Origin: CAIWHR01 sp963726765
GTDB taxonomy: Bacteria > Pseudomonadota > Gammaproteobacteria > Burkholderiales > Casimicrobiaceae
NCBI GenBank assembly: GCA_963726765.1
Contig: CAVSDH010000004.1
Coordinates: 186,001-250,000 of the forward strand
DNA: 64,000 bases
Direction of reading: 5' to 3'
In this document: piece after piece, positions 45,454 through 54,401 of the stretch
Numbering within the stretch: the first letter of the stretch is position 1
How the letters are laid out: every line of letters starts with the position of its first letter
Notes under the pieces: model-generated
Seen by the model: only the letters and a program-made list of their open reading frames with translations
What the model was told of the DNA's origin: nothing
The model's database searches: none
Program-made: the position numbers and the translations under genes

Positions 45454-46440
45454 ATGAAAGACCTGCTGTCCGCCTGGGAATCGCGATGCGCGTCATCGGG
45501 GATGCTCCGCTTCGTCGACATCAACCTGCGCGGCGTCGGGCAGGTGATGTTCCAGGACAACCCGCTGAGCGGCGCACTGTTCCTCGCAGCCGTTGCCTGG
45601 GGATCGTACGCCGGTGGAGTGCCGCACGTCGCGAGCGCCGGGCTGGTCGCCCTGGTCGTCGCAACGCTGTCGGCGCTATGGCTGCACGTCGACGAGAAGT
45701 CGCTTCGCGCCGGCCTCTACGGCTACAACGGCATTCTCGTGGGTCTTGCGCTCGCCACGTTCCTGGCGCCCGGTCCGCTGCTCTGGGCCTACGTCGCGCT
45801 CGGCGCGATCGTGTCGGTCGTTGCAACGCTTGGAACGTCCAATGCCCTCAAGCCGTGGGGCGTCGCAGCACTCACCTTTCCCTTTGTGCTCACCACGTGG
45901 CTGCTTCTGCTCGCGACCTACGGATTCTCGGGTCTCGCCGGCAAGGCATTGCCGGCGGCAGGCGTGGTCGCGCCGTTCGTGTCGGTCGACGTCGCACGGC
46001 TCGGTATCGGCGACTTCGTGCAGGGAGTGATGCTGAGCATTTCGCAGGTTTTCCTCAAAGGCAGCGCGGTTTCGGCGCTGCTGCTGCTGGCCGGCCTCGC
46101 GGTGAACTCGCTCGCGGCGGCAGGCTTCGCGCTGGGCGGCGCCATTGTCGCCGTCGTCGCAGCGCACCTGCTCGGCGCCGAGAGCGACATCGTCACCGCC
46201 GGACTCCTGGGGTTCAGCCCGGTCCTGACCGCCGTCGCGCTCGGAACGGTGTTCTACAAGCCGGGCCTGCGTGTCGCCCTCTATGCCGCGCTGGGGACCG
46301 TATTCACGGTAGTCGCGCAGGCAGCCCTCAACGTGGCGCTGACCCCGCTTGCGATTCCGGCGCTCACCGCCCCGTTCGTTCTCGTGTCGTGGATATTCCT
46401 GCTGCCGCGACAATGCTTCGACCGCGTGGCGACCGACTGA
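45454..46440 (+). CDS. Urea transporter (UT/Yut family channel)
   Basis: A 328-residue UT-family urea channel with ten helices in two repeats. Conserved motifs include GQVMFQDNPLSGALFLAA, LKPWGVAALTFPFVLTTWL, and in the second repeat SISQVFLKG and LLGFSPVLTAVALGTVFY. It lets urea into the cell for the urease encoded just upstream. RBS-like GGAGGC precedes ATG 45454, 33 bases after ureD, so it is likely in the operon. Confidence 0.9.
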   Translation: MKDLLSAWESRCASSGMLRFVDINLRGVGQVMFQDNPLSGALFLAAVAWGSYAGGVPHVASAGLVALVVATLSALWLHVDEKSLRAGLYGYNGILVGLALATFLAPGPLLWAYVALGAIVSVVATLGTSNALKPWGVAALTFPFVLTTWLLLLATYGFSGLAGKALPAAGVVAPFVSVDVARLGIGDFVQGVMLSISQVFLKGSAVSALLLLAGLAVNSLAAAGFALGGAIVAVVAAHLLGAESDIVTAGLLGFSPVLTAVALGTVFYKPGLRVALYAALGTVFTVVAQAALNVALTPLAIPALTAPFVLVSWIFLLPRQCFDRVATD

Positions 46441-46448
46441 CCGAATTT

Positions 46449-46472
46449 CCCGTTCGAGCGCCGGCGAGCGGG
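46449..46472. terminator. Hairpin between the convergent urea channel and DUF1576 genes
   Basis: CCCGTTCG and CGAGCGGG form an eight-bp stem (one G-T pair) with an eight-base loop, in the 35-base gap between two convergent stops. There is no clear U-run, so efficiency is uncertain. Confidence 0.4.
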
Positions 46473-46475
46473 ACC

Positions 46476-47801
46476 CTACTTCGTCGAATCCGGCGGCTCG
46501 GGCGATTCGGCACCCGGCGGCGCGTCGCGACGCTCGTGCCGCGCCTGAATGGCGACGATGACCGGGACCAGAACCGCCGCCACGATGCCCGCGGCAAAAC
46601 CGTTGTTGTACAGGTTGAGACCTCCGTGCAGCGCACCGACGCTCGTCGCTGCCGACGAGTGCACGATTCCCGCGACGATGCCCCAGTGCCATCCGAATCG
46701 TCCGGCGATCGGCGCAAGCGTCGTTCCGAAGAGCGCGGCCAACACGATCGACGGATCCGCGGCATTCCACGGCTTGGCCAGCGACCCGATGAACACGCCA
46801 AGCATGATCGGGACGATGTTTCTGGGATGCTTGCCGAATGCGGAGAATCCGACGATCGTCAATACCGCGCCAATCACGGGCCCGTTGAGGTCGCCCCCGA
46901 TCGCCAGCACGTAAAGCGTTCCGTCGCAGCCGGTGAGGCCCATGTTGGCGAGCGTCGGCCCGAAACCGGCGAGCGCGACGAAGTCGGTCGGCGCCTGCCC
47001 GTCGATCGCGATGATCCGCTTGAAGCCGGACACGAACGCGCGATCGAGGTAGCAGCCGAACGCGACCATCGACACGAACATTGCCGCCAGGAACCCGCCC
47101 AGCAACGCGTTGTTGCCGGTCGTCCAGATCATGACCGGGTCCGGAACGAATCCATACGACTTGTAGGTGGCGACGATCAGCGTGCCCACGATGCCGGCGG
47201 TGAATCCCATGTTGTACAGGCTGAAGCCCATGTGCGCCCTGAAGAGCTGCGCTGCAGCCGGGGCCAGGACGAAACCGATGACGAGGCTCGTGATCACGGC
47301 CAGGGGCACGCGGACCTCGATCGCCAGCACGGTGCTGAACAGGATCTCCGAGAAGACCGGCGCGAGCGCGGCGCCGAAGAAAGCGGTGTTGACGTGGGTG
47401 GCAAACGGCTCGCGCCGGAATCGGGCATACAGGAAAACGCCAAGGATGATCGACCAGATGTTGACGAGATTCTTGCCGAAGAGCCCGAATCCCAAGACCA
47501 GGAACAGGCAGGCGACCGCCGCGCCCGTGATCTTCGCCTTCGCCACGCGGTAGACGAGGCACGCGCAGAGCGTGAGCATGCCCGCGTTCACGAACGCCGC
47601 ACCGATGCCGCCGATGCCGAAATAGTCGGTCAGCAACGCGTCCCGCGTCGTGACGATCGCGACGAGACCGCGCAGCACCGGTCCGGGGCCATCGACGGCG
47701 AACCCGAACACGACGAAGGCGGCAGCGTAGGCGCACACCACGCGCAGGATCACGCGGTCCGAAACCGGCACCACCCCGTCGTCGTTCATGATTTCCGCCA
47801 T
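46476..47801 (-). CDS. DUF1576 family membrane protein
   Basis: A 441-residue polytopic protein with about 12 helices arranged in two repeats. Both repeats contain a glycine-asparagine signature: HMGFSLYNMGFTAGIVGT and HGGLNLYNNGFAAGIVAAV, separated by roughly 200 residues. This double pattern matches DUF1576, otherwise best known from Firmicutes, with no proven function. Its position beside urease and a urea channel may hint at a related solute, but that is inference. ATG 47801 was preferred over 47789 for length. Confidence 0.78.
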   Translation of the reverse strand: MAEIMNDDGVVPVSDRVILRVVCAYAAAFVVFGFAVDGPGPVLRGLVAIVTTRDALLTDYFGIGGIGAAFVNAGMLTLCACLVYRVAKAKITGAAVACLFLVLGFGLFGKNLVNIWSIILGVFLYARFRREPFATHVNTAFFGAALAPVFSEILFSTVLAIEVRVPLAVITSLVIGFVLAPAAAQLFRAHMGFSLYNMGFTAGIVGTLIVATYKSYGFVPDPVMIWTTGNNALLGGFLAAMFVSMVAFGCYLDRAFVSGFKRIIAIDGQAPTDFVALAGFGPTLANMGLTGCDGTLYVLAIGGDLNGPVIGAVLTIVGFSAFGKHPRNIVPIMLGVFIGSLAKPWNAADPSIVLAALFGTTLAPIAGRFGWHWGIVAGIVHSSAATSVGALHGGLNLYNNGFAAGIVAAVLVPVIVAIQARHERRDAPPGAESPEPPDSTK

Positions 47802-47964
47802 CGTCTCGCAGGCAGGCACGGATTGCGAGCGGGATTGCCCCGCATTCGACTGCGCCACCTTCGAATATCGGGTCGATGCGGGCGGCGCGGATTCCAACGA
47901 CCCGCATTGTTTCATACGCCGCCGGAGCGACCGATTTCGTCCGCGAGCGTCGCTGCGGCCATTT

Positions 47965-48014
47965 TGCGTTGCAACACCCAAGGCCCGCAGGGTAAAATAT
48001 TGCGTTGCAGCAAT
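47965..48014 (+). promoter_or_regulatory. Promoter and repeated TTGCGTTGCA elements before the patatin gene
   Basis: TTGCAA (47969-47974), an 18-base spacer and TAAAAT (47993-47998) form a plausible promoter. A ten-base direct repeat TTGCGTTGCA occurs at 47965-47974 and 48000-48009, the second leading into a short dyad (ATTGC...GCAAT). TGCA-rich repeats of this kind are bound by PhaR-type regulators at PHA genes in betaproteobacteria, so a PhaR-like operator is possible. Confidence 0.4.
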
Positions 48015-48060
48015 GCAGGCGATCGTCATCTCGACGGCTGCCGATTTCGGACCCCCCACC

Positions 48061-49131
48061 ATGACAAAAAAGCGTGTCGGAACCTCCCGACAGCGTTCGA
48101 CCAAGTCCACCGCCCGACGCAAGCCGGCCCTCGTCGATCTGGCCCTGCAGGGGGGAGGCGCGCACGGAGCATTTACCTGGGGCGTGCTCGACCGCCTGCT
48201 GGAGGAGAGCTGGCTGCAATTCGATGGCATTTCCGGCACGTCCGCGGGAGCCATGAATGCAGTCGTCATGGCGAGCGGACATGCGCAGGGCGGACCGGAC
48301 GGCGCGCGTGCCGCGCTCGAAACCTTCTGGAAGAGGGTCTCGGACGCCGCGACGTTCAGTCCGTTCAAGCGCGGGCCGCTCGCGATGATGACCGGTCAAT
48401 GGACGCTCGATTATTCGCCGCTGTTCGTCGCCGCCGACATCGCCGCCCGCATCTTTTCGCCCTACGATCTCAACCCGCTCGCCGACAATCCGCTCCGCGG
48501 GATACTCGCCGCCACCGTTGATTTCGAGCGGCTGGCGGAATCGCCGATCCGCTTGTTCATCACGGCGACCAATGTGCGCACCGGCCGCGGTCGCGTGTTT
48601 CGCAATCGCGAGCTCACCCCGGACGTGCTGCTGGCCTCCGGTTGCCTCCCCACGATGTTTCAGGCAGTCGAAATCGACGGCGATCCCTATTGGGACGGGG
48701 GCTACTCCGGCAATCCGACCATTACGCCGCTGGTCCGCGAGTGCCGGTCGCACGACACGTTCCTCGTGCAGATCAACCCGGTCGAGCGTCCGGGAACGCC
48801 GCGCTCGGCGCGCGAGATCCTCAACCGCCTCAACGAGGTCTCGTTCAACTCGCCGTTGCTGAAGGAGTTGCGCATGATCGCGCTCCTGCGGCAGGTCGCC
48901 GATCCGGGCCGCAGCGAAGGCGCACTCTGGGCCGGCATGCGCATTCACCGCATCACGTCCGATGCCATGGTGAACCTGGGGTACTCGTCCAAGATGATCG
49001 CCGAATGGGCATTCTTCTGCGAGTTGCGCGACGAGGGGCGCCGTTCCGCCGAGGAATTTCTCGCGACCCATGGCCGCGATGTCGGCAAGCGATCGACCTA
49101 CGATCTCGACGCACTGCTGGAGGCCGTCTGA
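48061..49131 (+). CDS. Patatin-like phospholipase, DUF3734-like
   Basis: A 356-residue cytosolic patatin protein without signal peptide. The oxyanion loop is LQGGGAHGAFTWG, the nucleophile elbow GISGTSAGAMNA (GTSAG) and the catalytic aspartate in DGGYSGNP. A C-terminal region of about 120 residues (INPVERPGTPRSAREILNRLNEVSFNSPLLKELRMI onward) resembles the DUF3734 extension. In Burkholderiales this type is often beside 3-hydroxybutyrate dehydrogenase and a GntP permease; the permease follows here. A role in PHB or membrane lipid turnover is plausible but unproven. Confidence 0.85.
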   Translation: MTKKRVGTSRQRSTKSTARRKPALVDLALQGGGAHGAFTWGVLDRLLEESWLQFDGISGTSAGAMNAVVMASGHAQGGPDGARAALETFWKRVSDAATFSPFKRGPLAMMTGQWTLDYSPLFVAADIAARIFSPYDLNPLADNPLRGILAATVDFERLAESPIRLFITATNVRTGRGRVFRNRELTPDVLLASGCLPTMFQAVEIDGDPYWDGGYSGNPTITPLVRECRSHDTFLVQINPVERPGTPRSAREILNRLNEVSFNSPLLKELRMIALLRQVADPGRSEGALWAGMRIHRITSDAMVNLGYSSKMIAEWAFFCELRDEGRRSAEEFLATHGRDVGKRSTYDLDALLEAV

Positions 49132-49133
49132 CC

Positions 49134-50585
49134 ATGGGATTGTTCGGCATCCTGGTCGGACTCGGACTGCTGGTCTTCATGGCCTTCCGCGGCTGGAGCG
49201 TCCTTGGCCTCGCACCGGTGGCGGCGCTGGTTGCGGCGAGCTTCGCCGGAGAGCCGCTGCTGGCGCACTGGACGCAGACATTCATGGGGGCGACGGCGAG
49301 TTTCATCGCGCAGTTCTTTCCGCTGTTTCTGCTTGGGGCGCTGTTCGGAAAGCTGATGGACGACAGCGGCTCGGTCACCGCCATCGCGCAATCCATGACG
49401 GAGCGCCTGGGATCCCGCCGGGCGATTCTCGCCGTCGTACTCGCGGGCGCCCTCGTGACCTATGGGGGCGTGAGCCTTTTCGTCGCGATGTTCGTGCTGA
49501 CGCCGATGGGGCAGGCGCTGTTCCGCACGGCTGACATCCCCAACCGACTGCTGCCCGCGACGGTCATGCTGGGCACCGCCACTTTCACCATGTCGGCGCT
49601 GCCCGGAACGCCCGCCATCCAGAATGCGATTCCGATGCCGTTCTTCGGCACCACGCCGTTCGCCGCTCCGGGGATCGGCTTCGTCGCCGCGGCCATCATG
49701 CTCGGCTTCGGGTTGTGGTGGCTCGGACGCGCGGAGAAGGCCGCACGCCGTGCCGGCGAAGGATTCAGCGGAGCGATGGGATCGACCGCGGTGGCGGCGC
49801 ACGATCCTCTGGTGCGCGAACGCGCGTCGACCGCGCGCGAATTCGATCCCGCCGAAATCGACCATGGCGCGCGCAGCGCCCGATTTCCCGGAATCCTGGT
49901 GGCGCTGTTGCCGCTCGTGGTCGTGGTGCTGGTCAATCTCTCCATGTCGCTCGTGATTCTGCCGCGCCTCGACACGACCTTCCTCGCCGAAGATCGCTGG
50001 GGGCCCACGTCGCTCGCACACGTCGGCGGCGTCTGGTCCGTCATCGTCGCGCTCGCAGCCGCAATACTCGTGCTGCTCGTCTTCAATCGCGACCGGCTCC
50101 CGGCGCTTCGTGAAACCGTCGATGCCGGCCTGAACGCGTCGGCTCTGCCGGTGTTGAGCGTGGCGAGCCTCGTGGGCTTCGGTGCGGTCATCGCGGAGCT
50201 TCCGGCCTTTGCCGTCGTGCGCGATTGGGTGCTGGGGATCGACGGAGGTCCGCTGGTCGGCCTGGCCGTCGCCACCAACGTCCTGTCGGCGCTGACGGGC
50301 TCGGCGTCGGGTGGACTCACCATCGCGCTCTCCGCCCTTGGCGAAACCTACATGCAGCTGGCGGCCGAGCATGGCATCAACCCCGAACTCATGCACCGGG
50401 TGGCGGTCATCGGCGCCGGCACGCTGGACAGCCTGCCGCACAACGGCGCGGTCGTCACCCTCCTCGCGGTCTGCGGCGCGACGCATCGCGAAAGCTACTT
50501 CGACATCGTCATGGTCGGCATCGTCGGCGCCGTGCTTGCGCTCGTCGTCGTTCTTGCGCTAGGCTCGACGGTCGGATCGTTCTAG
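49134..50585 (+). CDS. GntP family permease (possible 3-hydroxybutyrate/organic acid transporter)
   Basis: A 483-residue GntP-family secondary transporter with about 12 helices. Characteristic segments are FFPLFLLGALFGKLMDDSGSVTAIAQ, VTYGGVSLFVAMFVLTPMG and the second-half LTGSASGGLTIALSALGETY and GTLDSLPHNGAVVTLLAV. GntP proteins move gluconate or related hydroxy acids; in betaproteobacteria this branch accompanies 3-hydroxybutyrate catabolism. It starts two bases after the patatin stop, so the two are an operon. Confidence 0.82.
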   Translation: MGLFGILVGLGLLVFMAFRGWSVLGLAPVAALVAASFAGEPLLAHWTQTFMGATASFIAQFFPLFLLGALFGKLMDDSGSVTAIAQSMTERLGSRRAILAVVLAGALVTYGGVSLFVAMFVLTPMGQALFRTADIPNRLLPATVMLGTATFTMSALPGTPAIQNAIPMPFFGTTPFAAPGIGFVAAAIMLGFGLWWLGRAEKAARRAGEGFSGAMGSTAVAAHDPLVRERASTAREFDPAEIDHGARSARFPGILVALLPLVVVVLVNLSMSLVILPRLDTTFLAEDRWGPTSLAHVGGVWSVIVALAAAILVLLVFNRDRLPALRETVDAGLNASALPVLSVASLVGFGAVIAELPAFAVVRDWVLGIDGGPLVGLAVATNVLSALTGSASGGLTIALSALGETYMQLAAEHGINPELMHRVAVIGAGTLDSLPHNGAVVTLLAVCGATHRESYFDIVMVGIVGAVLALVVVLALGSTVGSF

Positions 50586-50647
50586 ACCCGCGCGCGGCTG
50601 ATTGGCCGCGTCGACCGCGCAGCGACATCTTTGGGGAGGCAGGCAAC

Positions 50648-50872
50648 ATGCGATTCGTCTACATCGCGTTGATCGTGCTTGTAACGCTGGCCGTGCTGCT
50701 GTTCAAGTTCCAGAATCTCGACATGGTGACGCTGACTTTCCTGTCGATGACCGCGACGATGCCCATCGCGATCCTGGTCATTCTGGTCTACGTTCTCGGC
50801 ATGGTCACCGGCGGTGCCCTTCTGAGCCTGCTCCGCGGCATGCTGCGCCGAGTCTCACCCAAGCGCGACTGA
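50648..50872 (+). CDS. LapA/DUF1049 domain small membrane protein
   Basis: A 74-residue protein with two membrane helices (residues 3-22 and 38-60) separated by FKFQNLDMVTLTFLSM, the LapA (lipopolysaccharide assembly A) family pattern, and a short basic tail. LapA partners LapB in LPS assembly in E. coli, but LapB is not here. GGGGAGGC precedes the ATG. Confidence 0.75.
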   Translation: MRFVYIALIVLVTLAVLLFKFQNLDMVTLTFLSMTATMPIAILVILVYVLGMVTGGALLSLLRGMLRRVSPKRD

Positions 50873-50986
50873 CGCCTCCGGGCAGCGGCATCGAAACGCG
50901 GTCGCCACAAATGCCGCGGCGCTCGTCTCCGTGGCAATTCACCCGACATCTCCGTTCTTCAACATGTTAGCGAAAGGATTTCAAGC

Positions 50987-51364
50987 ATGAGCAATTTCTG
51001 GGACCTGATGTGGCTGATCGCCTCGACCTTTGTCTTTATCGCCTATCTGATGGTGCTGTTCCACATCGTCGTCGACGTCTTTCGCGATGCCGAATTGGGT
51101 GGCTTCGCCAAGGCGATCTGGATCGTCGGCCTCATCGCTGTCCCACTGCTGACCGCGTTGATCTACATCCTCGCGCGAGGCGGCGGAATGGCGGCGCGCC
51201 AGCGTGCCGCCCTCAATCAGGCCAAATCGGACACCGATGCCTACATTCGCGGCGTCGCCGGCAAATCGCCCGCCGAGCAGATCGCGGACGCCAAGAAACT
51301 CCTGGATGCCGGCACGATCAGCGCCGACGAATTCGCGAAACTCAAGGCGAAGGCATTGGCCTAG
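50987..51364 (+). CDS. SHOCT domain membrane protein (PLDc_N-like N-terminus)
   Basis: A 125-residue protein: two membrane helices at the N-terminus (residues 5-30 and 43-62, with DAELGGFAKAIWIVGLIAVPLL), and a C-terminal SHOCT motif DAKKLLDAGTISADEFAKLKAKAL. The family is common and unassigned; it often attaches short regulatory helices to membrane proteins. AAAGGATT serves as a weak ribosome-binding site. Confidence 0.78.
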   Translation: MSNFWDLMWLIASTFVFIAYLMVLFHIVVDVFRDAELGGFAKAIWIVGLIAVPLLTALIYILARGGGMAARQRAALNQAKSDTDAYIRGVAGKSPAEQIADAKKLLDAGTISADEFAKLKAKALA

Positions 51365-51510
51365 CGGGCGCGCAACGCACGGGCGCACGACGGTCCCGGG
51401 GCGGATGCGGATTGGCCTCGTTGCGGGTGAGAGCCGGAGCTCCGTGTTCGCACGACGCTTGCCGTCGCCCTGCCGGCAACACGCCCTGATCCCCATTCAC
51501 CGCATAGCCT

Positions 51511-53136
51511 ATGTCGACGCCCGCCGATTCGCAGCTTCTCTACGGCATTGATCGACTGGAGTCCCGCGGCAACCGCCTGTTCGGCTGGGGCTGGATCACG
51601 CATCCGGCGCGCGAAATATCGACCATCGCGTTGCGCGTCACGGGTGATGGCTGGGAACGCGTGCTGCCCGCGAGCTCGGGCCGCACGCGTGACGACGTCG
51701 GGAGCACATTCCCCGATCTTGCCAACGCGAAATTTTCCGGCTTCATGGTCACCGGATACGCGGAGCGTCCGCCCCTGCGCAAGCTCGTGCTGGAAGTGGC
51801 GTATGCCGATGGCGGAGCGGAGACGCTCGACGTCAGCGGATCGCTACAGCGCAACGAAGCGCATGCGCGCAAGTGGCGGGAATTGCGCTGGATCGCTGCG
51901 GCGGCCTGGCGGCGCCTGAAGCACGGCGACTTCCGTGGCCTGGTACGCCGCGTACGGTCGCAGAACTACACGGCGCCCGCGCTGGACGATTTCGCGATCG
52001 CCAGGACGCTTCTGCCCGGAGTCGCGGGCGAGCGGCCGCTGACGATCGTCTTCGATCACAACATGGGCGGCGGGGCGAATCTCTACCGGCAACACGTTGT
52101 CGACGAGCGCGTGGCGGCCGGCGGAACGGTTATGCTGTGCACCTACAACCTGCCGACACTGGACTATCGTCTCACGCTGCACTCGCCGGAAGTCGCGGAC
52201 GGACCGTTCCGGCTCTCCTCGTTCATGGTTCTGGAGCCGGTGTTCGAGCGCACGCCGGTCGCCGAGCTTTTCGTCAACAGCCCCGTCTCCTTCGACGACC
52301 CGCTGCTGTTCGCCGACTGGGTGGCGCGGATGCGTGCCGAGCATCCGGGCATGCGGCTCACGGTCACCGCGCACGACTATTTCTCGGTTTGCCCCTCGTT
52401 CGTGCTGCTCGACGCCGACGGGCGTTACTGCGGCATCCCCGACGCGGACGCGTGCAATCGCTGCCTGCCGCGCCACCGGGCGAGCTACGTGACCCTTTCC
52501 CCGCCGACCACGATACCGGCATGGCGCGCATCGTGGGGACGCTGCCTCGCGGCCGCCGACGAAGTGCGCTGCTTTTCCGGTTCGACGCGCTCGCTGATGC
52601 TGCGCGGCCATCCGCGACTCGACCCGACGCGTGTTACCGTCGTGCCGCATCGGGTCGAATTTCCCGCCACCCGGTTGCCTCGCGTGCGGCATTCGGAGCC
52701 GCTCACCATCGGCGTCCTCGGTCACATCAGCGTCCAGAAAGGCGCCCTGGTGGTGCGGGACCTGCTGTCGAGAATCGAGCGCGAGCACGCGGGTTCCCGC
52801 GTCGTGGTGATCGGAACACTCGATGTTGCGCTGTCGTCGGGGCGGCTCGTCGTGACGGGACCTTACGAGCGCAGGCATCTCGTCGATCTCATCGAGAGCC
52901 ACGGCATCAACATGATTCTCTTTCCGTCGATCTGCCCCGAGACGTTTTCCTACGTCATCGAGGAAGCGATGCTGTTGCGGCTGCCGGTCGTGGCATTCGA
53001 CCTGGGTGCGCCCGCCGAGCGTCTGCGCGATTACGGCCTCGGACGACTCGCCGCTGCGATCGATGCCGGAGCCGCCCTTGCGACCATGATCGAATTCCAT
53101 GCCCGGCTTGCCGCCGAAGAAGCCGCCGTGGCGTGA
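51511..53136 (+). CDS. Glycosyltransferase with N-terminal beta-rich domain, GT4-type
   Basis: A 541-residue protein. Residues 1-110 form a beta-rich domain (GWITHPAREISTIALRVTG, FPDLANAKFSGFMVTGY) like those that precede glycosyltransferase domains in rhamnan synthesis proteins. The C-terminal region has a GT-B fold: FDHNMGGGANLYRQH near residue 180 and the sugar-nucleotide site ICPETFSYVIEEAMLLRLPVVAFDLGAPAE near 470-500, with the ET/E pair of family 4. Acceptor and sugar are unknown. First of three adjoining glycosyltransferases. Confidence 0.8.
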   Translation: MSTPADSQLLYGIDRLESRGNRLFGWGWITHPAREISTIALRVTGDGWERVLPASSGRTRDDVGSTFPDLANAKFSGFMVTGYAERPPLRKLVLEVAYADGGAETLDVSGSLQRNEAHARKWRELRWIAAAAWRRLKHGDFRGLVRRVRSQNYTAPALDDFAIARTLLPGVAGERPLTIVFDHNMGGGANLYRQHVVDERVAAGGTVMLCTYNLPTLDYRLTLHSPEVADGPFRLSSFMVLEPVFERTPVAELFVNSPVSFDDPLLFADWVARMRAEHPGMRLTVTAHDYFSVCPSFVLLDADGRYCGIPDADACNRCLPRHRASYVTLSPPTTIPAWRASWGRCLAAADEVRCFSGSTRSLMLRGHPRLDPTRVTVVPHRVEFPATRLPRVRHSEPLTIGVLGHISVQKGALVVRDLLSRIEREHAGSRVVVIGTLDVALSSGRLVVTGPYERRHLVDLIESHGINMILFPSICPETFSYVIEEAMLLRLPVVAFDLGAPAERLRDYGLGRLAAAIDAGAALATMIEFHARLAAEEAAVA

Positions 53137-53147
53137 CGGCGCCTCCC

Positions 53148-54398
53148 ATGCGAGACACCCTTCACGTCTTCACGTGCGCCGCGGTCAACTACCTGCCGAA
53201 GGTCCGCATCCTGTGCCGGTCGATTCGCGAACATCATCCGGAGGCCGTGATCCATCTCGCGCTCGCCGACCTGCGCCCGGCATGGCTCAACGCAGAAGGC
53301 GAGCCGTTTGACTCCATCCTCGACATCGCCGGACTCGGAATTCCGGACTGGCGTGCGTGGACCTTCACGCACAGCATCGTCGAGCTCTCCACGGCAATCA
53401 AGCCATTCGCGCTGAAGCGGCTTCTCGCGCTACCGGATTGCGCGACCGTCCTCTATTTCGATCCAGACATGGTGCTCTACTCGCGGGTCGATGACATTCT
53501 CGCCCTGCTCGCCTCGTCGAATCTTGCGCTGACGCCACACCAGACGAAACCGGAGCAGAGCCTCGAGGCGATTCTCGACAACGAAGTGGCGAGCCTCAAG
53601 CACGGCATCTTCAACCTCGGGTTCATCGGCGTGCGCAACACGGAAGAAGGTCGCCGCTTCGCCGACTGGTGGGCGCAGCGGACGCAGTTCCTCTGCCGCG
53701 CCGACGTCGCGAACGGGCTGTTCACCGACCAGAAGTGGGTCAATTTCGCCCCGGTATTCTTCGACGGTGTCGCCATTGTCAAGAGCCCGCGCCACAATGT
53801 CGCCACCTGGAACCTGACGACACGGCGGATGAGCGGAGACTTCGATACCGGCTTCACGGTCGACGGCGAACCGCTCGGGTTCTACCACTTCACCGGATTC
53901 GACAGCGGCGCGCACCGCATCATGGCAGTCAAGAATGCGGCGGCGAGTCCCGCCGTGCAGGAACTCATCGCCTGGTACGCGCGCGAGATCGAGGTCGCGG
54001 ACCACGATCCCGTCAGCCAGTGGCCGTGGGCGTTCGGCCGGTTCTCCGACGGCACGCCGATCAGGCGCGCGCATCGGTGGCTTTACCGCGAGAACCGCGA
54101 CCTGCAGAAGGCGTTCCCCGACCCCTACGACGCCTCCGCCGGCGGGCTCACGTTCCTCGACTGGTGCGAAACCGAGGGACAGATGCGTTTCCCGCAGCTG
54201 CTGGCGCCCGACGCGGATTTCGATTCAGCGCAGCTGCCGACGCCGCGGTCCCGCGTTTCCTTCGCCGCCATGATGCGGTTGTCGGTGCTCATGATGTCGC
54301 CGCGCGCCGGAAAGCCGCTGCGCGAGCGCCTCCATCGAATCGTCCGGCGCGAGGGCTTTTCCGGCCTCTCCCGCCGCCTTCCGGGCCGGCGCCCATAG
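53148..54398 (+). CDS. Glycosyltransferase, GT-A type (nucleotide-diphospho-sugar transferase)
   Basis: A 416-residue GT-A-fold enzyme. Early strands read HVFTCAAVNYLPKVRILCRSI, and the metal-binding DxD is in VLYFDPDMVLYS at about residue 104. It retains EVASLKHGIFNLGFIGVRN and DQKWVNFAPVFF, which match a family of LPS/capsule transferases. It starts 12 bases after the first glycosyltransferase and is followed by the third four bases later, so the three form an operon. The donor sugar is not predictable. Confidence 0.8.
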   Translation: MRDTLHVFTCAAVNYLPKVRILCRSIREHHPEAVIHLALADLRPAWLNAEGEPFDSILDIAGLGIPDWRAWTFTHSIVELSTAIKPFALKRLLALPDCATVLYFDPDMVLYSRVDDILALLASSNLALTPHQTKPEQSLEAILDNEVASLKHGIFNLGFIGVRNTEEGRRFADWWAQRTQFLCRADVANGLFTDQKWVNFAPVFFDGVAIVKSPRHNVATWNLTTRRMSGDFDTGFTVDGEPLGFYHFTGFDSGAHRIMAVKNAAASPAVQELIAWYAREIEVADHDPVSQWPWAFGRFSDGTPIRRAHRWLYRENRDLQKAFPDPYDASAGGLTFLDWCETEGQMRFPQLLAPDADFDSAQLPTPRSRVSFAAMMRLSVLMMSPRAGKPLRERLHRIVRREGFSGLSRRLPGRRP

Positions 54399-54401
54399 GG
54401 A

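Noticed and set aside
20000..46000. Genomic island or prophage
   Set aside because: There are no integrase, phage, transposase or tRNA-flanked repeat signs, and base composition looks like the flanks.
45676..49071. A 1131-residue open frame on the minus strand across the urea channel, DUF1576 and patatin genes
   Set aside because: It crosses several well-supported genes in other frames, has an arginine-rich composition and no family resemblance; it is a high-GC shadow.
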